A stretch of 64,000 nt of DNA, taken from positions 35,979 through 99,978 of the forward strand of contig JAEZXR010000134.1 of the NCBI GenBank assembly GCA_023419605.1, given 5' to 3'. The notes below the pieces were generated by a model that saw only the letters and a program-made list of their open reading frames with translations, searched no databases and was not told the origin of the DNA. Origin of the DNA: Bacillota bacterium (GTDB taxonomy: Bacteria > Bacillota > Clostridia > Acetivibrionales > JAEZXR01). A program made the position numbers and the translations under genes. Positions 1 to 8,959 of this stretch are shown one piece after another (the stretch's first letter is position 1; every line of letters begins with the position of its first letter).

Positions 1-1605
1 CTCCGCAAGGGCTGCATACTTTTCTGCGTCGTCCTTTTTCCCCAGATACCCGGCTGCTTCGACAAAGGCTTCCAATGCCCAGTAATGCAGGAAGGAAACC
101 ATGGCACTTTCACCGCCGCCCAAATTCAGGCAGTCGTTCCAGTCGGCCCTCAGCCCCTTGCAGATTCCCGTCGCCCCCACCTGTTCAGCCGAAAAGTCCA
201 GAATACGCTTCATATGTTCATAAACAGTGGCTTCGCCCCCATCGGCAAAAGGTACGCTCTCATCAAACAGGGCGGCTTCACCGGTCTCTTTTACAAATTC
301 GCAAATGGAGCTTACCAGCCAAAGTGCGTCATCGGAGCAGGTATCCTTAAGTCCGTGGATGACATCCTGCATATTCGGCGTGGGTACAACGGTAGGAGAC
401 TTGAAGGCGGGAGTATTCTGTTTCTCAGGATTGAACCATTCAGGGTCGAAAAGATGCAGTCCGTACCCCATGCCCACCTGCCCCCGTAAAAGCTCGATAA
501 TACGCTGGCGGCACTTCTCAGGGTTGGAGTGAGGCACACACATTACATCCTGGGCGGTATCCCGATAGCCCAGGCCGGTTCTTCCCCCCACTTCAATAAA
601 GGATGCAAAACGGGACCATACAACGTTGGTTTCGGCCTGATACAGATTCCACAGGTTCAGCATGGTGTTCATGCCCTCGTGGGGAGTTTTGCACTGGAAT
701 ACGGATAGTTTCCGTTCCCAGTATTGGCGAAGCTCTTCAAACGCCTGATCGGTATTCACGGGATTTGAATATTTTCTCCTTATTTCCTTTCCTTTTTCCC
801 GTTTCCCTACCCCCAGCATAAATACAATACGGGTTTCCTGCCCCGGCGCAAGCGTCAGGCGCTTATGCAGCGATCCACAATGATTGCCTCCCAGTTCGTA
901 GCTGCCGTGGCATTCTCCACGCTCGACAGCCACGGGATTGGTTTCGGTGCGGTAATTGCCCAGGAACTGGTCACGCAGGCAGTCAAAGCTGTCGGGCTCA
1001 AAGTTGGAAGCAAAGTAGTGATATTTCTCCGGGTCATAAAAGAGGTCATATTCGATAATGCCGTCCGCATAGTCGGAGCCGCTGGCATATAAGCTCATCT
1101 GGAAATTCTGGTTGTCCATGTCGATGTGGTGGAAGGAGAACTCCATGTAGGAAAAAATACTTAAATTACGCGTCTCGGAACCGGTGTTTTTGATCTTTAC
1201 ATCCCACAGCTCCACCTCATCGTTGATGGGAATGAAGAGAAGCTGCTCCGCATGGATATCACTGTAATCACACAGAAACCTGGAATAGGAAAGGCCATGA
1301 CGGCACTGATAGGCAGCTTTGTCCAAATCCTTACCTACAGGCTGCCAGGATATGGTCCAATAATCTCCTGTTGCATCATCCCTCAGGTAAACGTAGTGCC
1401 CCGGCCGGTCCATCGGGACACTATTGGGGCGGAACCGGGAAATTCGATGGTACTGGGCGGTTTTATAAAATAAATATCCGCCTGCATTCTGCGATATTAC
1501 CGCACACAGATCCTTAACCCCCAGGTAATTCGTCCATGAAACAGGTACATCCGGTCGTTCAACCACATATTCTCTGTTCTCGTTATCAAAATAGCCATAC
1601 TTCAT
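1..1605 (-). CDS. GH94 glycoside phosphorylase (cellobiose phosphorylase-like), 3' end outside the window
   Basis: The 535 visible residues run open to the window edge and lack a stop; family members are about 800 residues long. The N-terminus (MKYGYFDNENREYV) and the segment RADWNDCLNLGGGES near the edge are typical of GH94, and the Asp of DWND is where the family's catalytic acid lies. These cytoplasmic enzymes split beta-linked disaccharides or oligosaccharides with phosphate, giving a sugar 1-phosphate. The start is the ATG preceded by AAAGGAG. It is the last gene of an operon after a binding protein and two permeases, so it probably acts on the imported sugar. Cellobiose/cellodextrin is the likeliest substrate, but laminaribiose or chitobiose phosphorylases cannot be excluded. 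Confidence 0.88.
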   Translation of the reverse strand, partial: MKYGYFDNENREYVVERPDVPVSWTNYLGVKDLCAVISQNAGGYLFYKTAQYHRISRFRPNSVPMDRPGHYVYLRDDATGDYWTISWQPVGKDLDKAAYQCRHGLSYSRFLCDYSDIHAEQLLFIPINDEVELWDVKIKNTGSETRNLSIFSYMEFSFHHIDMDNQNFQMSLYASGSDYADGIIEYDLFYDPEKYHYFASNFEPDSFDCLRDQFLGNYRTETNPVAVERGECHGSYELGGNHCGSLHKRLTLAPGQETRIVFMLGVGKREKGKEIRRKYSNPVNTDQAFEELRQYWERKLSVFQCKTPHEGMNTMLNLWNLYQAETNVVWSRFASFIEVGGRTGLGYRDTAQDVMCVPHSNPEKCRQRIIELLRGQVGMGYGLHLFDPEWFNPEKQNTPAFKSPTVVPTPNMQDVIHGLKDTCSDDALWLVSSICEFVKETGEAALFDESVPFADGGEATVYEHMKRILDFSAEQVGATGICKGLRADWNDCLNLGGGESAMVSFLHYWALEAFVEAAGYLGKKDDAEKYAALAE

Positions 1606-1732
1606 CTTGATCGCTCCTTTTTCTATTTCTTAGGCAGGTTATGTTTTGCTGCAGCCCTTGTCCTTCGGCCTGGCCAGGAATCAGCGGACCTGCCTTTTGC
1701 TCCAATGTCATCTGCTTTAAAATTTCTTCCAC
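1586..1732 (-). pseudogene. Relic of a GH3 beta-glucosidase N-terminus
   Basis: A 48-codon frame with a GTG start reads MEEILKQMTLEQKAGPLIPG at its beginning. This resembles the start of GH3 glycosidases (typically xELLxxMTLEEKxxQ). After about 25 codons the resemblance ends, and the frame closes inside the start of the GH94 gene. It lies between the permease and the phosphorylase of the same operon. I read it as what is left of a deleted GH3 gene; a genuine small protein is the alternative. Confidence 0.4.
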
Positions 1733-1742
1733 TTCATCCTTC

Positions 1743-2636
1743 TCATCCTTTCACAGCTCCGGCCGTCATTCCCTTGATCACATATTGCTGTGAAAAGGCG
1801 TAGAGGATCAACACCGGAATAATCGTAATAAATACCGCCGCCATCATGGCACCGTAGTTAACGCTGAACATGGAGGAAACATTGGACAGTACCACGCAAA
1901 TGGGCTGTAGGGTTTTCTGCGGAAGGTATACCAGGGATAGTAACAGATCATTATAGGACCATAGGAAAATCAGAATCGCCGTAGTTGCAAAAGCAGGGAT
2001 GGAGATAGGGAAAATAATCCTGAAAAATATCCTTGGAATTCCTGCCCCCTCAACTAAAGCCGCCTCTTCCAGTTCCTTGGGTATGGTTGCCATAAACCCC
2101 ATGAGTACAATCACCGCAAAGGAAATGTTGGCAGCTGTCTGGGGAATGATCAGCGCAAAATAAGTTCCATACACTTTGAGCTCTCTGAGAATCCAAAACA
2201 CGGGCACGATAATGGCAAATTGGGGAACCAGCATACCCGCATACAGGAAGGAGTTAACAACTCCCTTATATTTAAATTCAAATCTCGACAGGGCAAATGC
2301 GGCAAAGCCTCCGAGAAACAGGGAGAAAAACACTACAGAGCCTGAGATGATCAGGCTGTTGATAAACGCCCGGTCGATCTTTGCGTAGTTAAACACGCTT
2401 TTGAAATTTTCCAGTCGCAGTGAAGTAGCAATGGAAAGCGAGTTGGATAAAATATCACCGGAAGGCTTGAAAGAATTGTTTGCTACCCACAGCAGCGGAA
2501 ACAGCGTAGTAAGTGCCCACAATATCAATACTGTATAGACAATAATACCGGAAAGAGTGATCTTATCTTTCCTTTTTGCTTTTTTTCCAACATAAGCAGG
2601 CCCGGTCTCCATTTGTGCCTGTTTCATTTCCATCAT
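1743..2636 (-). CDS. Carbohydrate ABC transporter permease (MalG type)
   Basis: This 297-residue inner-membrane permease belongs to the CUT1 sugar importer family. About six hydrophobic segments are visible, starting near residue 30 (TLSGIIVYTVLILWALTTLF). The EAA loop that docks the ATPase is seen as EEAALVEGAGIPRIFFRIIF. The C-terminus QQYVIKGMTAGAVKG is typical for MalG-like subunits. It follows the MalF-type permease by 22 bases and the solute-binding protein, so it forms one importer with them. No ATPase gene is in the window; such systems usually share an MsmK-like ATPase encoded elsewhere. The start could also be the ATG nine bases further in. Confidence 0.9.
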   Translation of the reverse strand: MMEMKQAQMETGPAYVGKKAKRKDKITLSGIIVYTVLILWALTTLFPLLWVANNSFKPSGDILSNSLSIATSLRLENFKSVFNYAKIDRAFINSLIISGSVVFFSLFLGGFAAFALSRFEFKYKGVVNSFLYAGMLVPQFAIIVPVFWILRELKVYGTYFALIIPQTAANISFAVIVLMGFMATIPKELEEAALVEGAGIPRIFFRIIFPISIPAFATTAILIFLWSYNDLLLSLVYLPQKTLQPICVVLSNVSSMFSVNYGAMMAAVFITIIPVLILYAFSQQYVIKGMTAGAVKG

Positions 2637-2658
2637 CCTTTCTTTAAAAACCGAACCT

Positions 2659-3525
2659 CTATAACGTCACGGATTCTCTCTTCAACAGTTTATTCGCCAT
2701 TATGGACAGTAGTACTCCCAGCACAATAATGAGGACAGAAATAGTGGCTCCATAGGAAAATACCTGGTCCGTGAAGGTTTTTCTGTACATATAGGTGCTC
2801 AAAAGCTCAGTGGCATTTAACGGTCCCCCTTTGGTGATAACCCAAATAGTGTCAAACGTCTTCAGCACACCGGTAATAATCAACATGACAGAGGTAGTGA
2901 TCACATCCCAGATCAGGGGGATCACGATGTAAATGGTTTTCTTTACTCCTGTAATGCCCTCTAATTGGGCTGATTCGTAGATTTCGTCCGGAATCTTGCT
3001 AATGGCCGTGAGCATGATCACAAAGTAAAGCCCTACATATTGCCATATGGTCGGGACCAATACCAGTGTGAGAGATCGTGTTTCGTTGAGCCATACCTGT
3101 TTCTCAAGGCCCAACTGCGTGAGAAGCGAATTCAGCATTCCGTAATCGTATCCATAAATGAGAGAAAACATCAGTCCTATAGCGGTACCGGATATAACGA
3201 CCGGAAAAAAGAACACGGTCCGGAAAAACTTGTACCCCCTTTTCACCGAATCCAGCATAACGGCAAGAATTACGGAAAGGCCCACTTGGAATATAACCGC
3301 GAATACCAGTAAAATAAAAGTATTAATGAGTGCTTTTCCTATAATAGGATCAGAGAGCATTCGGGTATAATTATCCCATCCGATAAACTTTGCCTTGGAA
3401 TATCCGTCGAATTGCGTAAAGCTGTAATAAAAATTCCGTCCCAAGGGATAATACAGGAACAATGCCACCAGCAAAAGTGTCGGTGCAAGAAACAGTGCTA
3501 CATACCTTTTGTCCTTTAAAACCAT
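2659..3525 (-). CDS. Carbohydrate ABC transporter permease (MalF type)
   Basis: This 288-residue CUT1-family permease has a first membrane segment near residues 10-28 (LFLAPTLLLVALFLYYPL) and an EAA loop read as YESAQLEGITGVKKTIYIV. It pairs with the MalG-type permease encoded directly downstream to form the channel of a sugar importer. It is separated from the binding-protein gene by a stem-loop, a common arrangement that lets the binding protein be made in excess. The substrate is not visible in the permease; the GH94 gene in the operon suggests a beta-linked oligosaccharide. Confidence 0.9.
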   Translation of the reverse strand: MVLKDKRYVALFLAPTLLLVALFLYYPLGRNFYYSFTQFDGYSKAKFIGWDNYTRMLSDPIIGKALINTFILLVFAVIFQVGLSVILAVMLDSVKRGYKFFRTVFFFPVVISGTAIGLMFSLIYGYDYGMLNSLLTQLGLEKQVWLNETRSLTLVLVPTIWQYVGLYFVIMLTAISKIPDEIYESAQLEGITGVKKTIYIVIPLIWDVITTSVMLIITGVLKTFDTIWVITKGGPLNATELLSTYMYRKTFTDQVFSYGATISVLIIVLGVLLSIMANKLLKRESVTL

Positions 3526-3546
3526 CTGATCAACTCCTTTGACAAA

Positions 3547-3581
3547 TAACAGCTAGGTAAGTCCACCTTACCTAACTGTTA
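3547..3581 (-). terminator. Intercistronic stem-loop between binding protein and permease
   Basis: The inverted repeat TAACAGcTAGGTAAG / CTTACCTAaCTGTTA has a 5-base loop and one mismatch. There is no strong T run, so it is more likely a partial attenuator or an RNA-stabilising hairpin than a full terminator. Confidence 0.55.
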
Positions 3582-3605
3582 CTTTCAAACTGATTCAATT
3601 ATTTT

Positions 3606-4898
3606 TTACTTTTTAACAAGCTTCAGGGATTCATTCAAAAGTTCCTCTGCGGATTTCTTACCTGTCACTGCATAGGCGAGGTTCTTCCTTATATTGGTGA
3701 AGGCTTCCTTGTCGATTCTGTCTCCGAAGGGGAAGCTGACGCTGGTTGCCCCGGCAAACATATCCAATCCGGATTTTGCTACGGGAGATGCAGCCCCGGT
3801 ATCGATCTTAACGCCCGGAATACCTGCCTTTTCTGTCAGTGTCTTCACGATTTCGGGAGATGACATGTACTTCAGCAGCTTCAAAGGCAATCCGTTCTTT
3901 TTGTCGTTCTGGTCTTTGCTAAGGTAAAATCCGGTTCCGAATCCTCCGATTACATCTTTGGGACCTGCTTTTCCATCCTTAATTACAGGGAAGTAGGTAA
4001 CCACCGTATTCTTTGTATCCTTCACCTGTCCAACAGACCAGGACCCATTGATCATCATAGCCGCCTTTTTGTCATAGAACAGATTTCTCGCTGCCTCATC
4101 ACTGATGGTCAATGCATCCTTAGGAAATGCCCCTTTTTCATAGTATTCCTTCAGCGCCGCTATACCCTTTGCCCAATCCGCAGGTACGGTATTCTTGAAC
4201 TCTGCTGCGTGCCCTTCCTTACCGGCGGCAGACAGTACGAAGTACTCCAGAAGGTAGTAGGATTCATCAATGGAAGCACCGATAGGAATAATGTCCTTTG
4301 CTTTAAAGGTGTCTACCGCTTTGTTGAATTCTTCGAAATTTGTGGGTACTTTCAAGCCATTGGCGTCGAAGAGGTCCTTGTTTACAAACAAGGCTTCGTA
4401 GAAGCCGACCACCGGTATGGAGTATACTTTTCCATTCTGCTTTCCTGCTTCGATGGCTCCTGGTGTTATGCTTCCACTCCACCCGGTATCTTTCTTAAGC
4501 TCTTCGTCAAAGGTGAAAAGCTTGCCGGAGTCGATGAGAGGCTTTGCGTCCGAACCATTATAGAACCATAGGAAATCCGGTTCATTTCCTGACGCAAAAT
4601 CGGTTTTAACCTTTGTACGTAATGCGTCATTGGCATCCGGGGTGGATTCATCAATAATTTCCACATTGGAGTTTTGCTCCTGGAACTTCTTCAGTGTTGC
4701 CTGCCAGGCTGGCTTGAAGGGGTCTTCACCCACTGCAAAGGATACTACCCGCATGGTGGTTTTCTGCGCCTTTTGATTCGCATTGCTATTTGTTTCGCCA
4801 ACCTTTTTAGGTTCATTGGACGAGCCGCATCCTGCGAACAGGGATACGCCCATGGCCAATGCCAACATCGCAGCGCCGGTCCTCACACTTCTTTTCAT
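3606..4898 (-). CDS. Sugar-binding lipoprotein of ABC importer
   Basis: This 430-residue extracellular solute-binding protein is of the family 1 (CUT1) kind. The N-terminus has Lys/Arg, a hydrophobic stretch and the lipobox LFAGC, so the mature protein would be lipid-anchored at its Cys on the outer face of the membrane. The motif GGFGTGFYLSKDQNDKKNG near residue 320 and a C-terminal helical region fit the family. I chose the ATG after GGGGAG rather than an upstream in-frame start, because only this start places the signal peptide at the N-terminus. It is first in the operon with two permeases and the GH94 phosphorylase, and divergent from a two-component system that probably controls it. Confidence 0.92.
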   Translation of the reverse strand: MKRSVRTGAAMLALAMGVSLFAGCGSSNEPKKVGETNSNANQKAQKTTMRVVSFAVGEDPFKPAWQATLKKFQEQNSNVEIIDESTPDANDALRTKVKTDFASGNEPDFLWFYNGSDAKPLIDSGKLFTFDEELKKDTGWSGSITPGAIEAGKQNGKVYSIPVVGFYEALFVNKDLFDANGLKVPTNFEEFNKAVDTFKAKDIIPIGASIDESYYLLEYFVLSAAGKEGHAAEFKNTVPADWAKGIAALKEYYEKGAFPKDALTISDEAARNLFYDKKAAMMINGSWSVGQVKDTKNTVVTYFPVIKDGKAGPKDVIGGFGTGFYLSKDQNDKKNGLPLKLLKYMSSPEIVKTLTEKAGIPGVKIDTGAASPVAKSGLDMFAGATSVSFPFGDRIDKEAFTNIRKNLAYAVTGKKSAEELLNESLKLVKK

Positions 4899-5040
4899 AT
4901 TTCTCTCCCCTTTTTTTAAGATCTGTTGTATACTTTTATTATAGATTTTTGTATAAAAATATAAATACGGTAGTTTTGGCATATCTTGTTCTATATTGGC
5001 AAGATGGACAATTCTACTTACACTCTATGTACTTTTTTAA

Positions 5041-5060
5041 GTTATATTGTACAATATAAC
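5041..5060. promoter_or_regulatory. Perfect 20-base palindrome in the divergent promoter region
   Basis: GTTATATTGTACAATATAAC is a perfect palindrome lying between the binding-protein gene and the sensor-kinase gene, about 140 bases from the former and 106 from the latter. It is a good operator candidate. AraC-type regulators such as the neighbouring response regulator usually prefer direct repeats, so another repressor may bind here. Confidence 0.45.
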
Positions 5061-5166
5061 TAGAGTATTCCTTTACCGCGGAGATACAAGCTCTTTCCGG
5101 TAAACGATCCGTGCCCCATGGCTGAATATATATGTCTGTATTTTATCACATTGGAGGAAAGAAACA

Positions 5167-6990
5167 ATGAGAGCGATCCGAAGATTTTTAGCCTTCAACT
5201 TATCCATAAAAAATAAACTGTTCTTGTTGATCTTTGTACTTCTGGCTTATTCAACCCTCGTCACAGGGTATTTTGGCTACAAGGGGTATGCCCAAAAGTT
5301 TGAAGATAAAATGGTATCCTACTCCCGGGATAGCTCGGGTGAAATTATTGCTCAGCTTAACAATAATATTGAAAATATAAACTCCTTTTCACAGCAGATC
5401 TTATCCAGTGAATTTATTTACGATACGTATCTGAAGTTTATACTCACCGATAATCTGGATAATATCGAGGAAAGAAATTTGAAAATCACCCTCGAACAGT
5501 ATCTGCGCTCCATCCTTTTATCCAGAACCGAGACGGATGCGGTTATTTTCCGATTTATTAAGAATGAACGAAACTTTTTCGTCAGTAAAAACTATGCAGA
5601 TCATGATTATTCAAAGATTATAACCGACAGACTCCTGCAGAAGCTTAAAAGCAACGGTCAAAAACCCCTCTGGTTCTTCGACACAAGTGATCCGAAAGGT
5701 CCTGCCATCTACCATGCCCGTATGGTTTACCACAGGGACACGGGAGAGGAAATCGGGATGTTCGCCTATAAGATCAACACGGCGAAATTTTTCAGCCTGT
5801 TTAATGATTTTGCCAAAAGCAGGACACAGAATATAAGCCTCTTTGACCTGGAAGGCAATGAACTTCTCAGCTTTAACTATTTTCAGGGAGACTATGAATC
5901 CGCCATCCATTATCTCCTTAATCCGGCTGTTGAAACCGGCGTTTACATGCAAAACTTTGAAAAGGACAAATATTACTTTGTCCTGGATGAAATACCGGCC
6001 CTCAACTGGAGAGTCATGGTGACCCTCTCTACCCAAATTATGCTGAAGGATATGCGAATGGTTCGAACTGTCGTAATCTCCTTGTGCCTCGTCACACTGC
6101 CCATATGGATTGTGCTGATAAACTTTTTATATATCAGCATTATCAAACCCTTAAACCGCCTGGTAAGCAATATGAAGCAGCTGGAAATCGGAAATCTGGG
6201 CGTTCGAATGGAAAGCAAGAGAAGAGATGAACTGGGCTTTGTATTTCGAACCTTTAATAAAATGTCGGAGGAAATCAAAAATCTCATCAACCGTGTTTAT
6301 AAAGAGGAACTGGCAATGAAGGATGCAGAAATCAAATCCCTGCAAGCCCAGATCAATCCTCATTTTCTTTACAATACTTTGGAAGCGATAAAATGGAAAG
6401 CACGCATGTCCGGCGTTGATGAAATCGACGAGATGGTTTCCGCCCTCTCCACCATCATTGATGCAAACCTCAACCGCAGCAACGAGAAACTCATCACCAT
6501 CCGGAACGAAATACACTATCTGGATAACTATATACTGCTTATAAAAAAGAGGTTTGGTAAAAAAATCGACTTTAGCTTTGATGTGCAGGAAGAAGTAATG
6601 AACTACCGAATTCCAAAGCTCCTGATACAGCCCATCGTCGAGAATGCGGTGTACCACGGGGTTGAAATGAAAAAAGGAAGCGGTATTATCGAATTGAAGA
6701 TCCAAGCTGAGGGGGATTCTCTGGTAATCATTGTATCGGATGACGGAGTCGGTATTGAAGAGGAAAAGCGGGTAAAGCTGCAGGAAATCCTTGAGCAGGT
6801 AACCTCCAGCGCTGACTACCTTGCCAATGAATCCAGTACAAAAATCGGTATTATCAATGTTCACAAACGGATACGTTTACTGTTTGGTGATCGATACGGT
6901 TTAAAAATAGAAAGCACCTCCGGGCAGGGCACTACCATAACACTCACCCTCCCCTGCGAATCGGCAGAAAAAACATTAGCAGCTTGTTGA
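5167..6990 (+). CDS. Sensor histidine kinase, YesM/LytS-like
   Basis: This 607-residue membrane kinase has one transmembrane segment near residues 18-40, an extracellular sensor region to about 300 and a second segment near 302-325. A HAMP domain follows, then a His_kinase domain with QINPHFLYNTLEAIKW, whose His near residue 399 is the likely phosphorylation site. The HATPase domain has NAVYHG and DDGVGI motifs. The start ATG follows TTGGAGG. It is followed by its response regulator after 13 bases and is divergent from the sugar importer operon. Kinases of this layout in Firmicutes usually sense extracellular saccharides or importer activity and switch on the adjacent ABC operon. Confidence 0.92.
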   Translation: MRAIRRFLAFNLSIKNKLFLLIFVLLAYSTLVTGYFGYKGYAQKFEDKMVSYSRDSSGEIIAQLNNNIENINSFSQQILSSEFIYDTYLKFILTDNLDNIEERNLKITLEQYLRSILLSRTETDAVIFRFIKNERNFFVSKNYADHDYSKIITDRLLQKLKSNGQKPLWFFDTSDPKGPAIYHARMVYHRDTGEEIGMFAYKINTAKFFSLFNDFAKSRTQNISLFDLEGNELLSFNYFQGDYESAIHYLLNPAVETGVYMQNFEKDKYYFVLDEIPALNWRVMVTLSTQIMLKDMRMVRTVVISLCLVTLPIWIVLINFLYISIIKPLNRLVSNMKQLEIGNLGVRMESKRRDELGFVFRTFNKMSEEIKNLINRVYKEELAMKDAEIKSLQAQINPHFLYNTLEAIKWKARMSGVDEIDEMVSALSTIIDANLNRSNEKLITIRNEIHYLDNYILLIKKRFGKKIDFSFDVQEEVMNYRIPKLLIQPIVENAVYHGVEMKKGSGIIELKIQAEGDSLVIIVSDDGVGIEEEKRVKLQEILEQVTSSADYLANESSTKIGIINVHKRIRLLFGDRYGLKIESTSGQGTTITLTLPCESAEKTLAAC

Positions 6991-7003
6991 AAGGAGAGAA
7001 CTC

Positions 7004-7822
7004 ATGTTTAAGATCTTGATCATTGATGACGAGGAAATCATTCGTGAAGGCTTGATAAAAACTATACAATGGGAGGAAATATCCTGCGTAGTGGCTGGCG
7101 AAGCAGAGGATGGCGATGAAGGGATGTGTCTCATTGACTCACTGAAACCGGATATTGTTTTGACAGATATACGCATGCCCGGAATCGATGGCCTTACAAT
7201 GATTTCAAAAATCCGAGAAAGAAAACATGACTGTAAAATTATCATTCTAACCGGTTACAGGGAATTTGAATATGCCCAGGAAGCGGTCCGTCTGGGAGCC
7301 TTTCGGTTTTTGCTGAAACCCGTTAGGACTGAGGAGCTTTTATCCTCCATTCATCAGGCCATTGAGGAAATTCGGTATAAGAAGTCCCTGGATGAAGAAT
7401 TTAGTCATATGCGGAAAAAGGTGCGAAAATACTACGGCATTGATGAAACACAACTAGCTCCTGAGGAAAAATCTGCTTCCGTTGATAATACCAGTTATAT
7501 TATAAACGCTGTCCTTACCTACCTCCGCGACAATTATTCAAGTGATATCGATTTGAAAACCCTTGCAGAAAAGCTCTATGTGAGCACCTGGCATCTTAGC
7601 AAGCTTTTAAAAAAGGAAACAGGCAGCACTTTTATCGATTTGCTGAATACCATACGGATTGAGGAAGCAAAGAAACAGCTGCGCAACCCCCGGTATAAGG
7701 TATATGAAATTGCGGAAGCTGTGGGCTTTAGCGATGTCCCCTATTTTACAAAGCTTTTTAAAAAGCTTACAGGCATAACTCCCATGGAATATCGGAATAA
7801 GTTCTGTAATCTCCTTGAATAA
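7004..7822 (+). CDS. Response regulator with AraC-type DNA-binding domain (YesN-like)
   Basis: This 272-residue protein has an N-terminal receiver domain with acidic residues IIDDEE and the phospho-acceptor Asp55 in DIVLTDIRMPG. The C-terminal AraC/XylS helix-turn-helix domain lies near residues 165-270 and ends in the typical YFTKLFKKLTGITPMEYR. It is translated just after the kinase (GGAGAG site) and should act as the cytoplasmic transcription activator of the divergent sugar operon. The linker between the domains is short compared with the second system in this window, which is a 541-residue protein. Confidence 0.92.
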   Translation: MFKILIIDDEEIIREGLIKTIQWEEISCVVAGEAEDGDEGMCLIDSLKPDIVLTDIRMPGIDGLTMISKIRERKHDCKIIILTGYREFEYAQEAVRLGAFRFLLKPVRTEELLSSIHQAIEEIRYKKSLDEEFSHMRKKVRKYYGIDETQLAPEEKSASVDNTSYIINAVLTYLRDNYSSDIDLKTLAEKLYVSTWHLSKLLKKETGSTFIDLLNTIRIEEAKKQLRNPRYKVYEIAEAVGFSDVPYFTKLFKKLTGITPMEYRNKFCNLLE

Positions 7823-7891
7823 ATTTTTGTTTCAAGTCGTTACATCCCGGGTATATATTCATCAGAAACCATGAATAACGGGGTGTGAACC

Positions 7892-7972
7892 ATGAAACAA
7901 TTAACTCTGTATAAGAAAGTTGCAGGGACTCTCATCACAGCCCTTGCAGTTGCAAGTTTGTTCATTAAATAA
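7892..7972 (+). CDS. 26-residue hydrophobic peptide of unknown function
   Basis: The ORF encodes MKQLTLYKKVAGTLITALAV followed by ASLFIK. It is preceded by GGGGTG at a plausible distance and followed within 11 bases by a strong hairpin terminator. The peptide has two lysines near the N-terminus and a single hydrophobic stretch, like a small membrane peptide or the leader of a secreted signal. I recognise no family. It may be co-transcribed with the response regulator 70 bases upstream or be expressed alone. It could also be a chance ORF. Confidence 0.4.
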   Translation: MKQLTLYKKVAGTLITALAVASLFIK

Positions 7973-7982
7973 CATAATAGTT

Positions 7983-8012
7983 AACCCGGCGGAATTTTCA
8001 TTCCGCCGGGTT
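7983..8012. terminator. Bidirectional hairpin terminator
   Basis: AACCCGGCGGAAT-TTTC-ATTCCGCCGGGTT is a perfect 13-bp stem with a 4-base loop and T-rich flank on the plus side. It lies between the small ORF and the convergent esterase gene. Confidence 0.85.
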
Positions 8013-8023
8013 TTAAATTTACT

Positions 8024-8824
8024 CTAGGACTTTACATACTTATCTAACTGTTCGGTCCAGACAGGATAATAATAATCGATCAAATGAACCCCGTCGTTGC
8101 TATATTCACTCCGCAAATTTCCATTTTCGTCCTTCATCACCGTATTCACATCAATGTAATCGGCTCTCAGTTCCTGAGCCATCTTTTTAAGCTCAGCATT
8201 TACACCGTCAATAATAGCATTATTGATATGCGGGTTTCTCTCCAGGGCCGCAGTTGAAACCGGCAGCATGGACTCAATGTAAATGCGGGTCCCGGGAGTT
8301 TGTTCCTCAAATTGGGTAACTAACGCTCTATATCGCTCAACAAAACCTTCTACCGAATCCCCTTCCCATATATCATTGATCCCCAGCAATATAAACAGTT
8401 TGGAAGGGTGTACAGATGCAATCTCGTATACATGTTCCTGTGCAGAAAGAGTATTTAAGCTGTTGATACCCGCAATCACTGCATCCGGGAAAAAGCCATA
8501 GGCGGAAAGCCCTTCCGTTAAGGAGTCTCCCAGAAAAACCACAGGACCTGCATTCTTCTTAACCGCCACATTATTCACTGCAGTCCCCTGGCCTTTCGGT
8601 GTCTCTGCTGCGGCTTCCTTCTTTGCTTCCTTTTCCGTATTTATCGTCATTCCCGGTGTTGCAGTCGCTTCCGGTATCGGCGATTTTTCAATCAATACTT
8701 TTGTCCCGGTATCATTATTTGCTTGAACCGGTTTTACTTCTTCCTTCATGGAAATCCTTATGCCCGCGAAAGTTCCTATTATTCCAAAGGTTATAGCTGC
8801 TAGTGCGAATATGACTCGTTTCAT
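8024..8824 (-). CDS. SGNH/GDSL-type esterase, membrane-anchored or secreted
   Basis: The 266-residue protein begins with an uncleaved or cleaved signal anchor (MKRVIFALAAITFGIIGTFA) and a low-complexity linker rich in Glu, Lys, Ala and Thr to about residue 90. The SGNH hydrolase domain follows: block I GDSLTEG supplies the Ser nucleophile, GINDIW the Gly/Asn block, and DGVHL the Asp and His. It likely removes acyl groups (for example acetyl) from a cell-wall or plant polysaccharide outside the cell. The ATG with GGAGG eight bases upstream was preferred over an in-frame GTG. Its leader contains the structured element at 8866-8959. Confidence 0.85.
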   Translation of the reverse strand: MKRVIFALAAITFGIIGTFAGIRISMKEEVKPVQANNDTGTKVLIEKSPIPEATATPGMTINTEKEAKKEAAAETPKGQGTAVNNVAVKKNAGPVVFLGDSLTEGLSAYGFFPDAVIAGINSLNTLSAQEHVYEIASVHPSKLFILLGINDIWEGDSVEGFVERYRALVTQFEEQTPGTRIYIESMLPVSTAALERNPHINNAIIDGVNAELKKMAQELRADYIDVNTVMKDENGNLRSEYSNDGVHLIDYYYPVWTEQLDKYVKS

Positions 8825-8865
8825 GGAACTTGCCTCCACCTGCTGTCGTTGTACTGTTTATAGGA

Positions 8866-8959
8866 GGATGTGAAAAACATAGGGGTTCTTTTGTGCGGAT
8901 CGCTTGTAGACTGCTGCACACGGTGCAGCACAACCTATAGGACCCCTTTTGTCACATCC
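8866..8959 (-). ncRNA. Candidate structured leader element, copy A
   Basis: Read on the minus strand, the 94-nt element is closed by GGATGTGA / TCACATCC. It has a second stem AGGGGT / ACCCCT and an inner hairpin TGCTGC / GCAGCA. AGGTTGT follows the 5' side of stem 2 and AAAAGAA precedes its 3' side. It ends 41 bases before the esterase start. A second copy with the same layout lies in the thrC leader (23579-23670). No known riboswitch motif was recognised. Confidence 0.5.
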
